This document shows positions 36,746 to 46,502 of a stretch of DNA of 64,000 bases, one piece after another. Where the stretch lies: positions 1,674,001 to 1,738,000 of the forward strand of contig AP018281.1 in assembly GCA_002368355.1 (NCBI GenBank). Direction: 5' to 3'. Position 1 is the stretch's first letter. The number at the start of each line of letters is the position of its first letter. The position numbers and the translations under genes were made by a program. The notes below the pieces were generated by a model, which searched no databases, was not told where the DNA came from, and worked only from the letters and a program-made list of their open reading frames with translations. Source of the stretch: Chondrocystis sp. NIES-4102 (GTDB lineage: Bacteria > Cyanobacteriota > Cyanobacteriia > Cyanobacteriales > Xenococcaceae).

Positions 36746-37777
36746 TTACTGATATAAAGCTTTGAGCAAAGATTCTCCACCAAATCTGACTACATCACTA
36801 CAGGGGAGTCCTGTTAATTGGGTAGTAGATTCAATGGCTTGTTGGGCGGTGGCTGTATCCATACCCACAGTATTAAGAGCGATCGCTTTTACTTTTACCT
36901 CTCCAAAAGTACCCCCTGCACTAGCTACTGTTTCGTAGAGATCGATAACTTTAGGTAGCGGAGGAATAGCAATATCAGGTATATCGCGAATATGTTGCGC
37001 CCCTGCACGATGGACTAGGATTAAACCTGTTGGTTGACTACCCCGAATTAAAGGTAAAGTGGCTGTTGATCCTGGATGTAACAGAGATCCTTGTCCTTCA
37101 ATAATAATTAAGTCGTGATCTTTTCCTAATTCTAAAACAGTTTTTTCCACTGCCCCTGCTGCAAAATCAACCCTCACCGCATCTAGAGCAATCCCTGACC
37201 CTGCGATCGCAATTCCTGCTTGTCCTGTGGCTATGAATTTGGCTTTGATTCCCTGTTTACTTGCTGCACGTTGTAATTCTATACTGGTGGACATTTTGCC
37301 TATTGCCATATCAGTCCCAACTGTTAAAATTCTTGATGCATTAAGCGATCGCGCTCTTGCTTTTCCAATACTTAAGTTTTTTGGCTCTTGGCGAATATCC
37401 CAAATCCATTGCCCTGGTTGTAGTTGTTGATATTCGGGTTGTAGCAAGGTATGTAAACCATTAACTATTGATATTCCAGCCTCAATTGCTTTGGCTACCT
37501 CTGTCTTTAGGTTGTCTGGGAGTTGTCCCCCTGAAGGTGCAATGCCTATTAATAATACATCAGGGTTATATTCTAAAGCGTACTCAATATTGGCAACAAT
37601 TGGTACATTGCAATCAATTCCTGTTAATTGGCTTAAAGACTCCCCAGCACTGGCGCGATCAATTACCACCACAATTTCTGTCTGGCTATAACGTAAAAAA
37701 GCCAACCCCGTTTTACCGTGATCACCTTTGATGCCATCTTCTAACAAAATTGCCACACGGTTTTTATCTGTCAGCAC
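36746..37777 (-). CDS. dgcN: DUF1611 protein, D-glutamate N-acetyltransferase DgcN-like
   Basis: A 343-residue DUF1611 protein with a Rossmann-like N-terminal half and a P-loop-type second half (TVGTDMAIGKMSTSIEL, about residues 150-166; IIIEGQGSLLHPG near residue 225). Characterised DgcN works with the racemase DgcA in D-glutamate breakdown. It starts with GTG and overlaps the upstream dgcA-like gene by 14 bp, which supports the pair. The last ~43 codons are duplicated at 30290-30440. The name is by family and context; the true substrate is untested. Confidence 0.82.
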   Translation of the reverse strand: MLTDKNRVAILLEDGIKGDHGKTGLAFLRYSQTEIVVVIDRASAGESLSQLTGIDCNVPIVANIEYALEYNPDVLLIGIAPSGGQLPDNLKTEVAKAIEAGISIVNGLHTLLQPEYQQLQPGQWIWDIRQEPKNLSIGKARARSLNASRILTVGTDMAIGKMSTSIELQRAASKQGIKAKFIATGQAGIAIAGSGIALDAVRVDFAAGAVEKTVLELGKDHDLIIIEGQGSLLHPGSTATLPLIRGSQPTGLILVHRAGAQHIRDIPDIAIPPLPKVIDLYETVASAGGTFGEVKVKAIALNTVGMDTATAQQAIESTTQLTGLPCSDVVRFGGESLLKALYQ

Positions 37778-38816
37778 TGTATTGTACTCCTAGTCCTGGT
37801 TGATTGTTGGGTAATAAACGTCCTGCTTTAATTGTTGCCCCCCGAAAAGGATCGTCTCGCAGATTTAAATGACTATCTAAGTCGAGATAATCTGCCAAAG
37901 GTGCAATCTGACTCATGGCTGTATTGGCTAAACTACTGTCGCTATAGCAACCAAACATAATTTTTAATTTGCAGGCTTGAGCGATTTGGATAGCTGCGAT
38001 CGCCTCAGTTAATCCTCCTGTTTTCATAATTTTAAGGTTAACTCCTGCTACGGAATTAGCTAAACGCAGGATATCTGCACTATTAAAACAACTTTCATCT
38101 ACAAAAATTGGCAAGGGGGAATTATCGCTTAAGGCTGCTAGTTTACTATCGTCTGTCACTGGTAAAGGTTGCTCGATATACTCTACTCCTTGTTTGGCTA
38201 ACCAGTGGGACATATATACTGCATCATTAAATCGCCACCCACCATTAGCATCAACAGTAAGTCTGACTTTGGGATCTACCTGACGAATTGCCTCCACTAA
38301 GGCTTTATCTGCCCCTATACCTTCAGGACTACCTAATTTTAGCTTCACTATTTTGACATTTAATGTATTTTTCCAGTCTTGCAACCGTGCTACTGCTGCT
38401 TCTGGGGTATTAATGCCAATGGTGACAGAAATAGGTACAATGCGATCGCGGTTTAAACCGAAGATTTGCCACAATGGTAAACCAGCTTTTTTTCCTAACC
38501 AGTCGTGGATAGCCATGTCTATAGCTGCTTTGAGGGGGGAAGAAACTTTAATGGTGTGCAGTTTGGCTATAATTTCCTGTCTTTGTAGGGGATGATAAGG
38601 CTCTAGTTGGGGAATTAGATCTGCTAATTCTTGTTGTAGCCTGGCTGTATCTATAGTTTGTGTTGTGGAAATGGCAAACGGAGATCCTTCTCCCCACCCT
38701 TCTATTTCGTCCTGTTGAATACGCAACCAAATATTTGTCGTTTGGGAGGTCGTCCCACGACTTATTTGTAAGGCAAATTTTTTATGGACAGTAAAAGTCT
38801 CAACTGTTAATTTCAT
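37764..38816 (-). CDS. dgcA: Enolase-superfamily dipeptide epimerase (DgcA/YcjG-like)
   Basis: A 350-residue enolase-superfamily enzyme of the muconate-lactonizing group. Catalytic Lys residues are in VKLKLG (about 160-165) and LKIMKTGG (about 262-269). The metal ligands are in TVDANGGW, IEQPLP and FVDESCF. The group includes L-Ala-D/L-Glu epimerases and the N-acetyl-D-glutamate racemase DgcA. The overlap with a DUF1611 gene suggests the latter, though dipeptide epimerization in peptidoglycan recycling remains possible. It is upstream in a two-gene operon. Confidence 0.85.
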   Translation of the reverse strand: MKLTVETFTVHKKFALQISRGTTSQTTNIWLRIQQDEIEGWGEGSPFAISTTQTIDTARLQQELADLIPQLEPYHPLQRQEIIAKLHTIKVSSPLKAAIDMAIHDWLGKKAGLPLWQIFGLNRDRIVPISVTIGINTPEAAVARLQDWKNTLNVKIVKLKLGSPEGIGADKALVEAIRQVDPKVRLTVDANGGWRFNDAVYMSHWLAKQGVEYIEQPLPVTDDSKLAALSDNSPLPIFVDESCFNSADILRLANSVAGVNLKIMKTGGLTEAIAAIQIAQACKLKIMFGCYSDSSLANTAMSQIAPLADYLDLDSHLNLRDDPFRGATIKAGRLLPNNQPGLGVQYSADR

Positions 38817-38817
38817 C

Positions 38818-39465
<648 letters not shown>

Positions 39466-39471
39466 TTAGGT

Positions 39472-39822
39472 TTAGATATCTACTAGAATTTGTCCATCCT
39501 CTACTTTGGTTGCAAAGACAGGTAAGCTTTTTTCAGTAGAAATTTTGCCCAAAACGTTACCCATCACTGGCGGAAAAGGACACCAATTCTTAACGTTACC
39601 AGTTGCTAAATCGAATTCGCTACGATGCCAAGGACAGATAATTGAACTTTGGGAGGTAACCTTAGCCTTTTTCATAGGTAATTTTAAATGAGGACAAATG
39701 TAATCAACCGCGTAGATATTGCCTGCTTCATTTAATAATAATAGCGATCGCTGGTTTAGTTTTACTACCTCTTTTGACCCTGGTGTGAGCTTGTTTACGT
39801 CTAAAGCTTTAGTCCAAGTCAT
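39472..39822 (-). CDS. Rieske [2Fe-2S] protein
   Basis: A 116-residue soluble Rieske protein. The cluster ligands are Cys43/His45 (CPHLKLP) and Cys63/His66 (CPWHRSEF). Length and layout match stand-alone Rieske ferredoxins (NirD/BphA3 type) rather than the membrane cytochrome b6f subunit. It would carry electrons to an oxygenase or reductase, but none is encoded next to it. It is flanked upstream by the sugar permease gene and downstream by the tandem repeat. Confidence 0.9.
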   Translation of the reverse strand: MTWTKALDVNKLTPGSKEVVKLNQRSLLLLNEAGNIYAVDYICPHLKLPMKKAKVTSQSSIICPWHRSEFDLATGNVKNWCPFPPVMGNVLGKISTEKSLPVFATKVEDGQILVDI

Positions 39823-39939
39823 TTTTAATTCTCCTCTATCCTATTAATCTAATTGAAACTTAAATTGCTTCCATAATTATTAAATAATTTGGTACGAGGA
39901 ATTTTTATAGCTTTAGAAATATATATATTCAATTACCGC

Positions 39940-40818
39940 TCATTGATTTCTAGCGGTTAGTTTTAAATTGATGATTGATAAGCCTAATATTGCCAAAAAT
40001 AATACTAAACCAATGGTGCAGGCATAACTAATATCGAGATCTCGGAATGCTCGCTCATAAAGATAATAAACCACGGTTTTTGAGCTATTTCTGGGCCCTC
40101 CTTGAGTCATGATATATATTTCTTCAAATACTTTAGTTGCTGAAATTGCCGAGATTACTGCTACCAAAAAAAGGTAAGGGCGCATCAAAGGAATAGTAAT
40201 ATCAAAATGCTTTTGCCAACCATCAGATCCATCGATCGCTGCTGCTTCGTATAATTCTGGTGAGATGGCTTGTAATCCTGCTAGATAAATTACCATGTAA
40301 TAACCTAATCCTTTCCAAATTGTTACTAGCATCACACTCCAAATAGCTAAATTAGGACTACTTAACCAAGGAATACCCTCACTTATTCCCATCTGTTTGA
40401 GAAATTGATTTAATAAGCCGTTTTGGGTGTAAAGTGCTTTCCAGGCTATACCTGCTACCACCATTGAAATAACTACAGGGGTATAAAAAGCAGTGCGAAA
40501 CCAATTTATCCCTTTAATTTTTTGATTGACAATTATTGCTAATCCTAAAGGTGCAACTACTAAAATTGGCACAACTCCCACTAAATAAAGTAGGGTGTTT
40601 CTAATAGTTTGCCAAAAAACCTGATCTTGCCATAATCTGCGAAAATTTTCTATTCCTATCCATTGCGGAGCTTGGGTAATGTCATAATTGTACTCTGTAA
40701 AACTTAAGGTAAACGCTTGTATAGCAGGTAAAAAGACTGTTAAACCCAATAGAGCGATCGCTGGTAAAAGAAATAGATAAGGTACTATTTTTTGCTGAGT
40801 AATTGTATTCTTTAACAT
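39940..40818 (-). CDS. Carbohydrate ABC transporter permease (MalF/UgpA family)
   Basis: A protein of about 292 residues with six transmembrane segments. The binding-protein-dependent transport (EAA) loop reads EAAAIDGSDGWQKHFDITIPLM (about residues 203-224), giving it the class CUT1 sugar-importer signature. The ATG at 40816-40818 is chosen over an upstream in-frame TTG at 40833. No binding protein, second permease or ATPase lies beside it, so its partners must be elsewhere. The sugar cannot be inferred (glucosylglycerol, trehalose and maltose importers all use this type). Confidence 0.9.
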   Translation of the reverse strand: MLKNTITQQKIVPYLFLLPAIALLGLTVFLPAIQAFTLSFTEYNYDITQAPQWIGIENFRRLWQDQVFWQTIRNTLLYLVGVVPILVVAPLGLAIIVNQKIKGINWFRTAFYTPVVISMVVAGIAWKALYTQNGLLNQFLKQMGISEGIPWLSSPNLAIWSVMLVTIWKGLGYYMVIYLAGLQAISPELYEAAAIDGSDGWQKHFDITIPLMRPYLFLVAVISAISATKVFEEIYIMTQGGPRNSSKTVVYYLYERAFRDLDISYACTIGLVLFLAILGLSIINLKLTARNQ

Positions 40819-40937
40819 TTTTTTTAAGTACAATTGGTAATTATTAGCTAGAGATCCATATAATATAAACTCGACATAATAGTATGTCTAACTTTAGCTA
40901 TAATTAGAGATTGTGGTATAAACTCGGAGGTTATTTT

Positions 40938-41174
40938 ATGGGTCGTAGATGTCAAATAACAGGCAAAAAAGCCAACAACGCTATGGCGGTTTCTCACTCT
41001 CACCGTCGCACTAAAAAACTACAAGGTGTTAATTTGCAGTGGAAAAGGGTTTGGTGGGCAGAAGGCAATCGCTGGGTAAGATTACGTTTATCTACCAAAG
41101 CAATTAAAACCCTTGAAACTAAAGGCATTAGCGCAATGGCAAAAGAAGCAGGTCTTAATTTAAATCATTATTAA
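40938..41174 (+). CDS. rpmB: 50S ribosomal protein L28
   Basis: The 78-residue L28 starts [20 protein letters not shown] and ends with a helical tail ([12 protein letters not shown]). The frame runs nine codons further upstream, but the family start fits ATG 40938 and a Shine-Dalgarno-like CGGAGG (40925-40930) sits 7 bp before it. A TATAAT -10 box at 40899-40904 is well placed for a start about 40911. It is a single gene, as is common in cyanobacteria. Confidence 0.96.
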   Translation: MGRRCQITGKKANNAMAVSHSHRRTKKLQGVNLQWKRVWWAEGNRWVRLRLSTKAIKTLETKGISAMAKEAGLNLNHY

Positions 41175-41338
41175 ATTAATTCTGTAATTGCTGGAGTTAG
41201 GAATTAATGACTGAGGACTGGGAAATAAAATTAATTTTCAAGATAAAATTCCAGTTCTATACTTTAACTGGGTAACTTACAATTAAATCTCAATCAAATA
41301 TTTTATTTTCTATTGTGTGGGTGGATATTACTCAATTC

Positions 41339-41713
41339 TCAGTCATCATTTCCTAATCCAATTGACTTAAACCCAGCCAATAATTGCGGTGCTATACCGA
41401 ATTGCCAATTCCCTTCACAACGGCGATCGCTATTTAAAATTAGGCGCAGGCGATAATTATCATAATACCCCTCAACTTCTAGCCATACAAGCTCACTGGA
41501 GGCTTCACAGCTTATTTTTTCAGAGTCCATTAATTCTGCTGCCATCTGTTCCATAGTTTGTACTAACTGATCTAGTAAGCGCAGAAAATCGTCTAATTCT
41601 TCCTTAGTAAGTTCGATCGCCCAATCATCTGAACCTACTAAACCTTGATATTTTAGTCCATGAGGATGCCAACCAACGCGCCAACCATCCCCATGCTTGA
41701 TCAAACGTTCCAA
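41339..41713 (-). CDS. DUF1818 cyanobacterial protein
   Basis: A 124-residue soluble protein of DUF1818, found only in cyanobacteria and relatives. Landmarks are HGDGWRVGWHPHGLKYQGLV at the start and WAIELTKEELDDFLRLLDQL. Function unknown. The start is TTG (41711-41713), as no ATG lies near the conserved first residues. It follows rpoZ with an 8-bp gap, so it is co-transcribed with it. Confidence 0.85.
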   Translation of the reverse strand: MERLIKHGDGWRVGWHPHGLKYQGLVGSDDWAIELTKEELDDFLRLLDQLVQTMEQMAAELMDSEKISCEASSELVWLEVEGYYDNYRLRLILNSDRRCEGNWQFGIAPQLLAGFKSIGLGNDD

Positions 41714-41721
41714 ATTTTATT

Positions 41722-41949
41722 TTAATCCCCAATGATTTCTGGTTGGGTTAATTCGTCAGACATTTCGATAATTGCCCGAATTACAGGTTTCATAGTTGGA
41801 TCGTCAAAGTTCTCTAATTCTTCATAACGACGGCGTTTAGCGCGATTTGCTACTTGAACAGTAATACGATAGCGGTTAGAAGCAGCACTAACTAATTCTT
41901 CCGATCGATACATTATTTGGGAGGAGTTAAAAGAACTTTTTCTTTGCAT
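41722..41949 (-). CDS. rpoZ: DNA-directed RNA polymerase omega subunit
   Basis: A 75-residue cyanobacterial omega subunit, which aids assembly of RNA polymerase. The conserved core reads [20 protein letters not shown] and [15 protein letters not shown]. The open frame extends four codons to a GTG at 41961, but the ATG at 41947-41949 matches the family start. It is followed by the DUF1818 gene, a pairing common in cyanobacteria. Confidence 0.92.
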   Translation of the reverse strand: MQRKSSFNSSQIMYRSEELVSAASNRYRITVQVANRAKRRRYEELENFDDPTMKPVIRAIIEMSDELTQPEIIGD

Positions 41950-42242
41950 TAATTGCGACACCTTATTATTAAATATTGCTGGATACAGTAGATTAGCTAG
42001 AAGTTTTATCTCAAATTATAGCGATCGCCTCTGCCCAATGGGTTGCTGTTTTAACAGGCAAGGATAGGCGGTTGAGGAAGATTGCCAAGAGAAATTTAGC
42101 TTATAGCTAGTTACCGCAGTCTTATATTGTAGCAAATAGACTCTTTGATCTTTGAGGCTTTTAACTATTTTGGATTTTAAGTTTCTTCTTGGGCAACAGT
42201 TATCTATATTAATGCTGCAATCTTGATGCCTAAAATTTTATT

Positions 42243-42716
42243 TTACTCAGATCTATCATCATGCCTTGTTTGTCTGACTAACCAATAACTAGCAGCTAAA
42301 CAAAGAATTGCTACCCCCAAAGACATCAAATGCCAGCTTGAGTATTCTTTAAAATCAAAGATAATTATTTTGCGCGAGACAGCAATCAGGGCGGTAACTA
42401 CAACTAATTCTAGATGAATTACGTGCTTTTTGAGGTATGCGGTAATATTTTCTAATAGTTCTAAGGCGATTAAAATGTTGAGGAAAGCTCCGAATAATTC
42501 AATCAAACTTGCACTATAGAATCCTAAAGGATCACTAAAAACGTCTTGGATTAAAAAATAAATTAAATCTGCTACAGAAATCAAAATAACAATCGATAAA
42601 GTTAAAGATAACGTCTTAGCTACAAAATTTTCAATCCAATGAATTAAATGTAAATAGCTATCATCACTTGTTACCTCTTGCAGCCACCCAAATACCCCTC
42701 GTCTTGATTTTGCCAT
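42243..42716 (-). CDS. PsiE-like phosphate-starvation-inducible membrane protein
   Basis: A 157-residue protein with four hydrophobic segments from about residue 35 on (LTLSIVILISVADLIYFLI, LIELFGAFLNILIALELLENI and two more). The family motif LFGAFLNILIALELLE and LVVVTALIAVSRKIIIFD match PsiE. Function is unknown beyond induction by phosphate limitation in E. coli. No Pho-box was identified upstream. It is transcribed alone. Confidence 0.85.
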   Translation of the reverse strand: MAKSRRGVFGWLQEVTSDDSYLHLIHWIENFVAKTLSLTLSIVILISVADLIYFLIQDVFSDPLGFYSASLIELFGAFLNILIALELLENITAYLKKHVIHLELVVVTALIAVSRKIIIFDFKEYSSWHLMSLGVAILCLAASYWLVRQTRHDDRSE

Positions 42717-42848
42717 CTAACTAAATAATGACTAACTGATTGATCCTCAATCCATCATACAAAAAAACGACCACTCCAATTATAAGGAGCGATCGCGCTG
42801 GTAAAATTTATTGTTTTAAATGGAAATTGCTAACAACTACAATAATTA

Positions 42849-43382
42849 TTATTTAGATACAACTTCCTCGGTTTTGCTTGATTCGTAACTTTTCTCTAAA
42901 AGCATAATTCTTTTTGCCTGATTCGTTAAAGCAGATTTATCTAACAAGTTGGTAATTAAAGCATCGCTAGAAAATAAACCAGCACCATTAATTAAAAAGA
43001 ATAAGAAACAAGCAGCATAAATAGCAGACAATTCTAAGTAAGGAATACTTAATCCAGCTACTAGTACGTGATGATACATAGCTACGCACATTGTACTAAA
43101 TAAACCTAATGCAGCAGGTCTTGTAAACAGACCAAGAATTAATAGCAATGAGCCTATAAGTTCAGTATAAGCAGCAACATAGCTTAAAAATATGGGAAAA
43201 GGTAATCCCATATAGGCAACATAAGCTTGAGCAAAGCTTTCAATGTTAGATAGTTTATCTAAACCATTGTGAATCATCATAATGCCCACTACGGCTCTAA
43301 ATATAGCCCAGGCTGTTTGCTGCCAAAAGTTAGGTGTTAAGTTGGGTCGGAAAATTGCAGTAACTAGAGAATTGCTAGACAT
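42849..43382 (-). CDS. DoxX family membrane protein
   Basis: A 177-residue protein with four transmembrane helices, of the DoxX family (membrane subunits or homologues linked to quinone/thiol oxidation and redox stress). Typical phrases are AVVGIMMIHNGLDKLSN, AYTELIGSLLLILGLFTRPAALG and FLINGAGLFSSDALI. The C-terminal ~35 residues are charged. Its partner enzyme, if any, is not adjacent. The ATG at 43380-43382 begins MSSNSLVTAIF. Confidence 0.88.
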   Translation of the reverse strand: MSSNSLVTAIFRPNLTPNFWQQTAWAIFRAVVGIMMIHNGLDKLSNIESFAQAYVAYMGLPFPIFLSYVAAYTELIGSLLLILGLFTRPAALGLFSTMCVAMYHHVLVAGLSIPYLELSAIYAACFLFFLINGAGLFSSDALITNLLDKSALTNQAKRIMLLEKSYESSKTEEVVSK

Positions 43383-43727
43383 AAAAGATTACAGAAGTTT
43401 AACTAAGTAAATTACAAAATATTAACAATATGAATTTATCAAAATTGTCATGCTTAGGCTCAAAGACTGTTTTCTCATACAAGCGTCAAGCCATTTGGGG
43501 GAGAGTTTGACAGTCTTCTGTGCGCCATGTTGCACCCTATATATTAAAATTTAGCGCATTTTTGATAAGAAAAGTAATGTTTTATGAATAAATAATGAGA
43601 TTTTTTTCTCAAGTGGTATTAAACACTGCATAAACAACACAAAAATAGCACTTCAGATAATCTAGCCTTAACCCCCCACAAAGTCTTAAACTTAGATTTG
43701 CAAAGAATTTAAGGTATTTTTTAGATT
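43383..43727. other. Divergent promoter region between doxX and tpiA
   Basis: About 345 bp without a gene. It carries the promoters of both divergent genes. A short TGAGA-TTTTTT-TCTCA inverted repeat is present near 43607-43620. No other repeat or RNA was recognised. Confidence 0.45.
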
Positions 43728-44453
43728 GTGCGAAAAATAGTAATAGCTGGTAACTGGAAAATGCACAAAAATCAGGCAGAGTCTTTGAAATTTGTGCAGG
43801 AGTTTAAATCGGAAGTTGAAGATCTCAATGAAGATAGAGAAATAGTCATCTGTGCGCCATTTACTTCTTTGATGGTCATGTCTAAAAGTTTGCATGGCAG
43901 TAGGATAATGTTAGGAGCGCAAAATATCCACTGGGAAGAATCAGGTGCTTATACTGGTGAAATTTCAGGGGAAATGCTGACAGAAATCGGCATCACCTAT
44001 GTAATTATAGGTCATAGTGAAAGAAGACAGTATTTTGGCGAAACAGATGAAACTGTCAATTTAAGGCTTAAAGCTGCTCAAAAATATAGACTCAAGCCTA
44101 TCCTTTGTGTGGGTGAAACAAAGCAACAAAGAGATAGTGGGGAAACAGAAAATATCATTATTAATCAGCTAAAAGAAGATTTAGTAGGAGTAGACCAAAA
44201 TAATCTAGTAATTGCTTATGAGCCTATCTGGGCAATTGGCACGGGAGATACTTGTGAATCTACAGAAGCTAATCGAGTTATCGGTATTATCCGCCAACAA
44301 TTAGATAATCAAAATGTCTCAATTCAATATGGTGGCTCTGTTAAATCAGATAATATTGATGAAATTATGACGCAATCAGAAATCGACGGGGTTTTAGTAG
44401 GGGGGGCAAGTCTAGACGCTGCTAGTTTTGCTCGAATTGTTAATTATCAATAA
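43728..44453 (+). CDS. tpiA: Triosephosphate isomerase
   Basis: TpiA interconverts dihydroxyacetone phosphate and glyceraldehyde 3-phosphate in the Calvin cycle and glycolysis. The 241 residues include GNWKMHK with catalytic Lys, [11 protein letters not shown] with catalytic His, [11 protein letters not shown] with catalytic Glu, and the phosphate-binding GGSVK and VGGASL. It starts with GTG (43728-43730). The gene is followed by a hairpin and a long gene-free region. Confidence 0.97.
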   Translation: MRKIVIAGNWKMHKNQAESLKFVQEFKSEVEDLNEDREIVICAPFTSLMVMSKSLHGSRIMLGAQNIHWEESGAYTGEISGEMLTEIGITYVIIGHSERRQYFGETDETVNLRLKAAQKYRLKPILCVGETKQQRDSGETENIIINQLKEDLVGVDQNNLVIAYEPIWAIGTGDTCESTEANRVIGIIRQQLDNQNVSIQYGGSVKSDNIDEIMTQSEIDGVLVGGASLDAASFARIVNYQ

Positions 44454-44464
44454 TTAATAGCTTT

Positions 44465-44488
44465 GAGGTAGTTAATATTAATTGCCTC
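44465..44488 (+). terminator. Palindromic hairpin after tpiA
   Basis: A 24-base inverted repeat (GAGGTAGTTA, four-base ATAT loop, TAATTGCCTC; two G-U pairs) lies 11 bp after the tpiA stop. No uninterrupted T-run follows, so termination or RNA stabilisation are both possible. Confidence 0.45.
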
Positions 44489-45251
44489 TCTAATACCTTT
44501 ATTTTCTCTATTAAAAAAATAGTAAAAGGTAGTAAATATTTTTAGGAAGTTATCAAACAATTATTAGATCATGTAATATTATTACTAAGTAATTTCTATA
44601 AAATATTATTTTATACTACCGTTATAGTACCTGGTTATAGTAATATCAAGCACTTAATCAAAACGCTTCAGAATAATTACTGAAATTACTTGGCTACTTT
44701 ATTAGTTTTATTTCTAACAAATAGCTAATAATTAAATTATTAAATGATTTATCTAATACTGAAGTTAAAAATTTTAAGATTATTAAATTTCGGTATTTTC
44801 GCGAATAGTGTTAAATTTTTTTTTTGTTAGTATAGGACAAAATTGAGCGGATAGATCAAGCGGATAAATCTCTTATATTAAGCGGATAATATGCTCGGTG
44901 TCTATTTTGTCATTTTTAAAAAGGCAAATAAGTTTACTCCCTCAAGATCATTGTTAATTTATATTTTCTAATCCATTAATTGCTGATATTTGCTTTAAAC
45001 AGAATGCGACCATAGGTTCTTGGCTGATAAAGTTTTAGTTAAAAATAGCTAAAATTTATTGGTTGATTACTAAAATTAAATTAATGAAATATATGTAATT
45101 GGGTGTTGTAACTTTCTATCTAAGTAAGACATTATTTCTTAGCTGATGGATAGAGAAAACAGCACCAAAATTAAATTTCAATAATACTTGGTTTAGCTGT
45201 AAAAGCAGTACTGTACTTTTTCTTTTGTAATTAATCATTCTCTTAAGTGTT
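44489..45251. other. Long gene-free A+T-rich region before the HTH regulator
   Basis: About 760 bp with no credible open frame on either strand and few recognisable features other than the AGCGGATA repeats at 44846-44888. The base composition is strongly A+T-rich. It could carry a long leader for the following regulator gene, or an unlisted RNA. Confidence 0.45.
44846..44888 (+). promoter_or_regulatory. Three direct repeats AGCGGATA
   Basis: The octamer AGCGGATA occurs at 44846, 44859 and 44881 (spacings 13 and 22 bp) within a stretch otherwise of low complexity. It could be a cluster of binding sites for a regulator, perhaps the HTH gene 360 bp downstream. This is seen from sequence only. 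Confidence 0.3.
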
Positions 45252-45521
45252 ATGACTAGACCCAAAAAATCACAGCGTCAAGAAACTAATTCGCCATTCA
45301 AAAGATTGAGATTGAACGTTAAACTTTCTCAGGAACAATTAGCTAGGGAAATAGGTGTTGCAGTGTCCACAATTAGACGTTGGGAAAAAGGGCAAGCTGA
45401 ACCTACTATGACAGTTGCCCAAATGAAGGAATTTTGTAAAGCAGTCAAGAAAAATTTTGAAGATTTACCAAGTTCCCTTTTACCATCAGCTAATAGCAAT
45501 AGTGCAAGTAATGGGGTGTAA
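45252..45521 (+). CDS. Xre-type helix-turn-helix regulator
   Basis: An 89-residue protein with a Cro/C1-type HTH at about residues 17-70 (FKRLRLNVKLSQEQLAREIG then VSTIRRWEKGQAEPTMT). The N-terminus is basic and the C-terminus is Ser/Asn-rich. It has no sensory domain. The long upstream region with three AGCGGATA repeats may be its control region. It converges with trpA, 11 bp between stops. Confidence 0.88.
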   Translation: MTRPKKSQRQETNSPFKRLRLNVKLSQEQLAREIGVAVSTIRRWEKGQAEPTMTVAQMKEFCKAVKKNFEDLPSSLLPSANSNSASNGV

Positions 45522-45532
45522 TAAACTTGTAA

Positions 45533-46327
45533 TTATAAGATTGCTTGTTTGAGGGAAAAACAGAAGTCAGCGATCGCTTTTAATCCAGTTTCAGGAGTCC
45601 CATCTGCCAAGCGTTTGACTACTGCACTACCGACAATTACGGCATCTGCCCCCCATTCTTTAACTTGTTTTGCCTGTTCGGGGCCTGAAATACCAAAACC
45701 AACCCCGATGGGTTTATCGGTTATATGATGCAGATCTGCCAGTAGATCTTGAACATTCGTTGCCATTTCTTGACGTATACCTGTTACGCCTGTGACAGAA
45801 ACCAAATAAATAAATCCTTGAGATTGATTAGCGATCGCGCCAATTCTGGCTTTTGAACTAGTGGGGGCTACTAATAAAATTACCTCAATACCCATAGCTG
45901 CTGCTGGGGAAAGTAATACTTCCGCTTCTTCTAAAGGCAGATCAGGAACTACTAAACCACTAACTCCAGCCTCTTTTACTTGCTGGAGAAAGGTTTCTAT
46001 CCCACGATAATAAATAGGATTGTAATAAGTAAATAAAACAATAGGAATTTCTATTTTGGGTACAACTTGTTTAACAACTGTCAAAACATCTTCTAGTTGT
46101 ACTCCTTTTTGTAAAGCTCTAGTAGCTGCTGCTTGAATTACGGGTCCATCAGCTAAAGGATCTGAATAGGGAACACCCAATTCGATGATGTCTGCGCCAT
46201 TTTGAGCAAGAATTTCGATCGCTTTGGCTGTTGTTGCTAAATCTGGATCTCCTGCTGTAATGAAAGGAATTAAAGCACATTGGGAATTTTCTTTAAGTTG
46301 TTGAAAGCGTTTAGCAACGGAGTTCAT
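45533..46327 (-). CDS. trpA: Tryptophan synthase alpha subunit
   Basis: TrpA cleaves indole-3-glycerol phosphate to indole, which is passed to TrpB. The 264-residue TIM barrel shows FITAGDPDL near residue 22, the catalytic Glu and Asp in [27 protein letters not shown], and the phosphate-binding GFGISGPEQ and IVGSAVV. It lies downstream of ndhL and the DUF3007 gene on the same strand, a neighbourhood conserved in cyanobacteria, but a 175-bp gap suggests a separate promoter. Confidence 0.97.
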   Translation of the reverse strand: MNSVAKRFQQLKENSQCALIPFITAGDPDLATTAKAIEILAQNGADIIELGVPYSDPLADGPVIQAAATRALQKGVQLEDVLTVVKQVVPKIEIPIVLFTYYNPIYYRGIETFLQQVKEAGVSGLVVPDLPLEEAEVLLSPAAAMGIEVILLVAPTSSKARIGAIANQSQGFIYLVSVTGVTGIRQEMATNVQDLLADLHHITDKPIGVGFGISGPEQAKQVKEWGADAVIVGSAVVKRLADGTPETGLKAIADFCFSLKQAIL

Positions 46328-46444
46328 AGGATAATATTAATATCTAAATAAATAATGTTAGGTCGGTAAAACTCTGAATTAGCCAACAGAGTATTTAAAA
46401 AATAAATATATTTCTCACAGTTTTTGTGCTGCGAAGGTATAGTC

Positions 46445-46473
46445 AGGAATAGCTTAGTTAAAATCGTATTCCT
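46445..46473. repeat. Inverted repeat in the DUF3007-trpA gap
   Basis: AGGAATA (46445-46451) and TATTCCT (46467-46473) form a hairpin with a 15-base loop. Surrounding bases (GGTATAGTC... ...GGTTATAGTTA) hint at the ends of a small IS-like element. It may also act as a transcription stop after the DUF3007 gene. Confidence 0.35.
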
Positions 46474-46502
46474 AACCCTAACTGAGGTTATAGTTAGATC
46501 AA

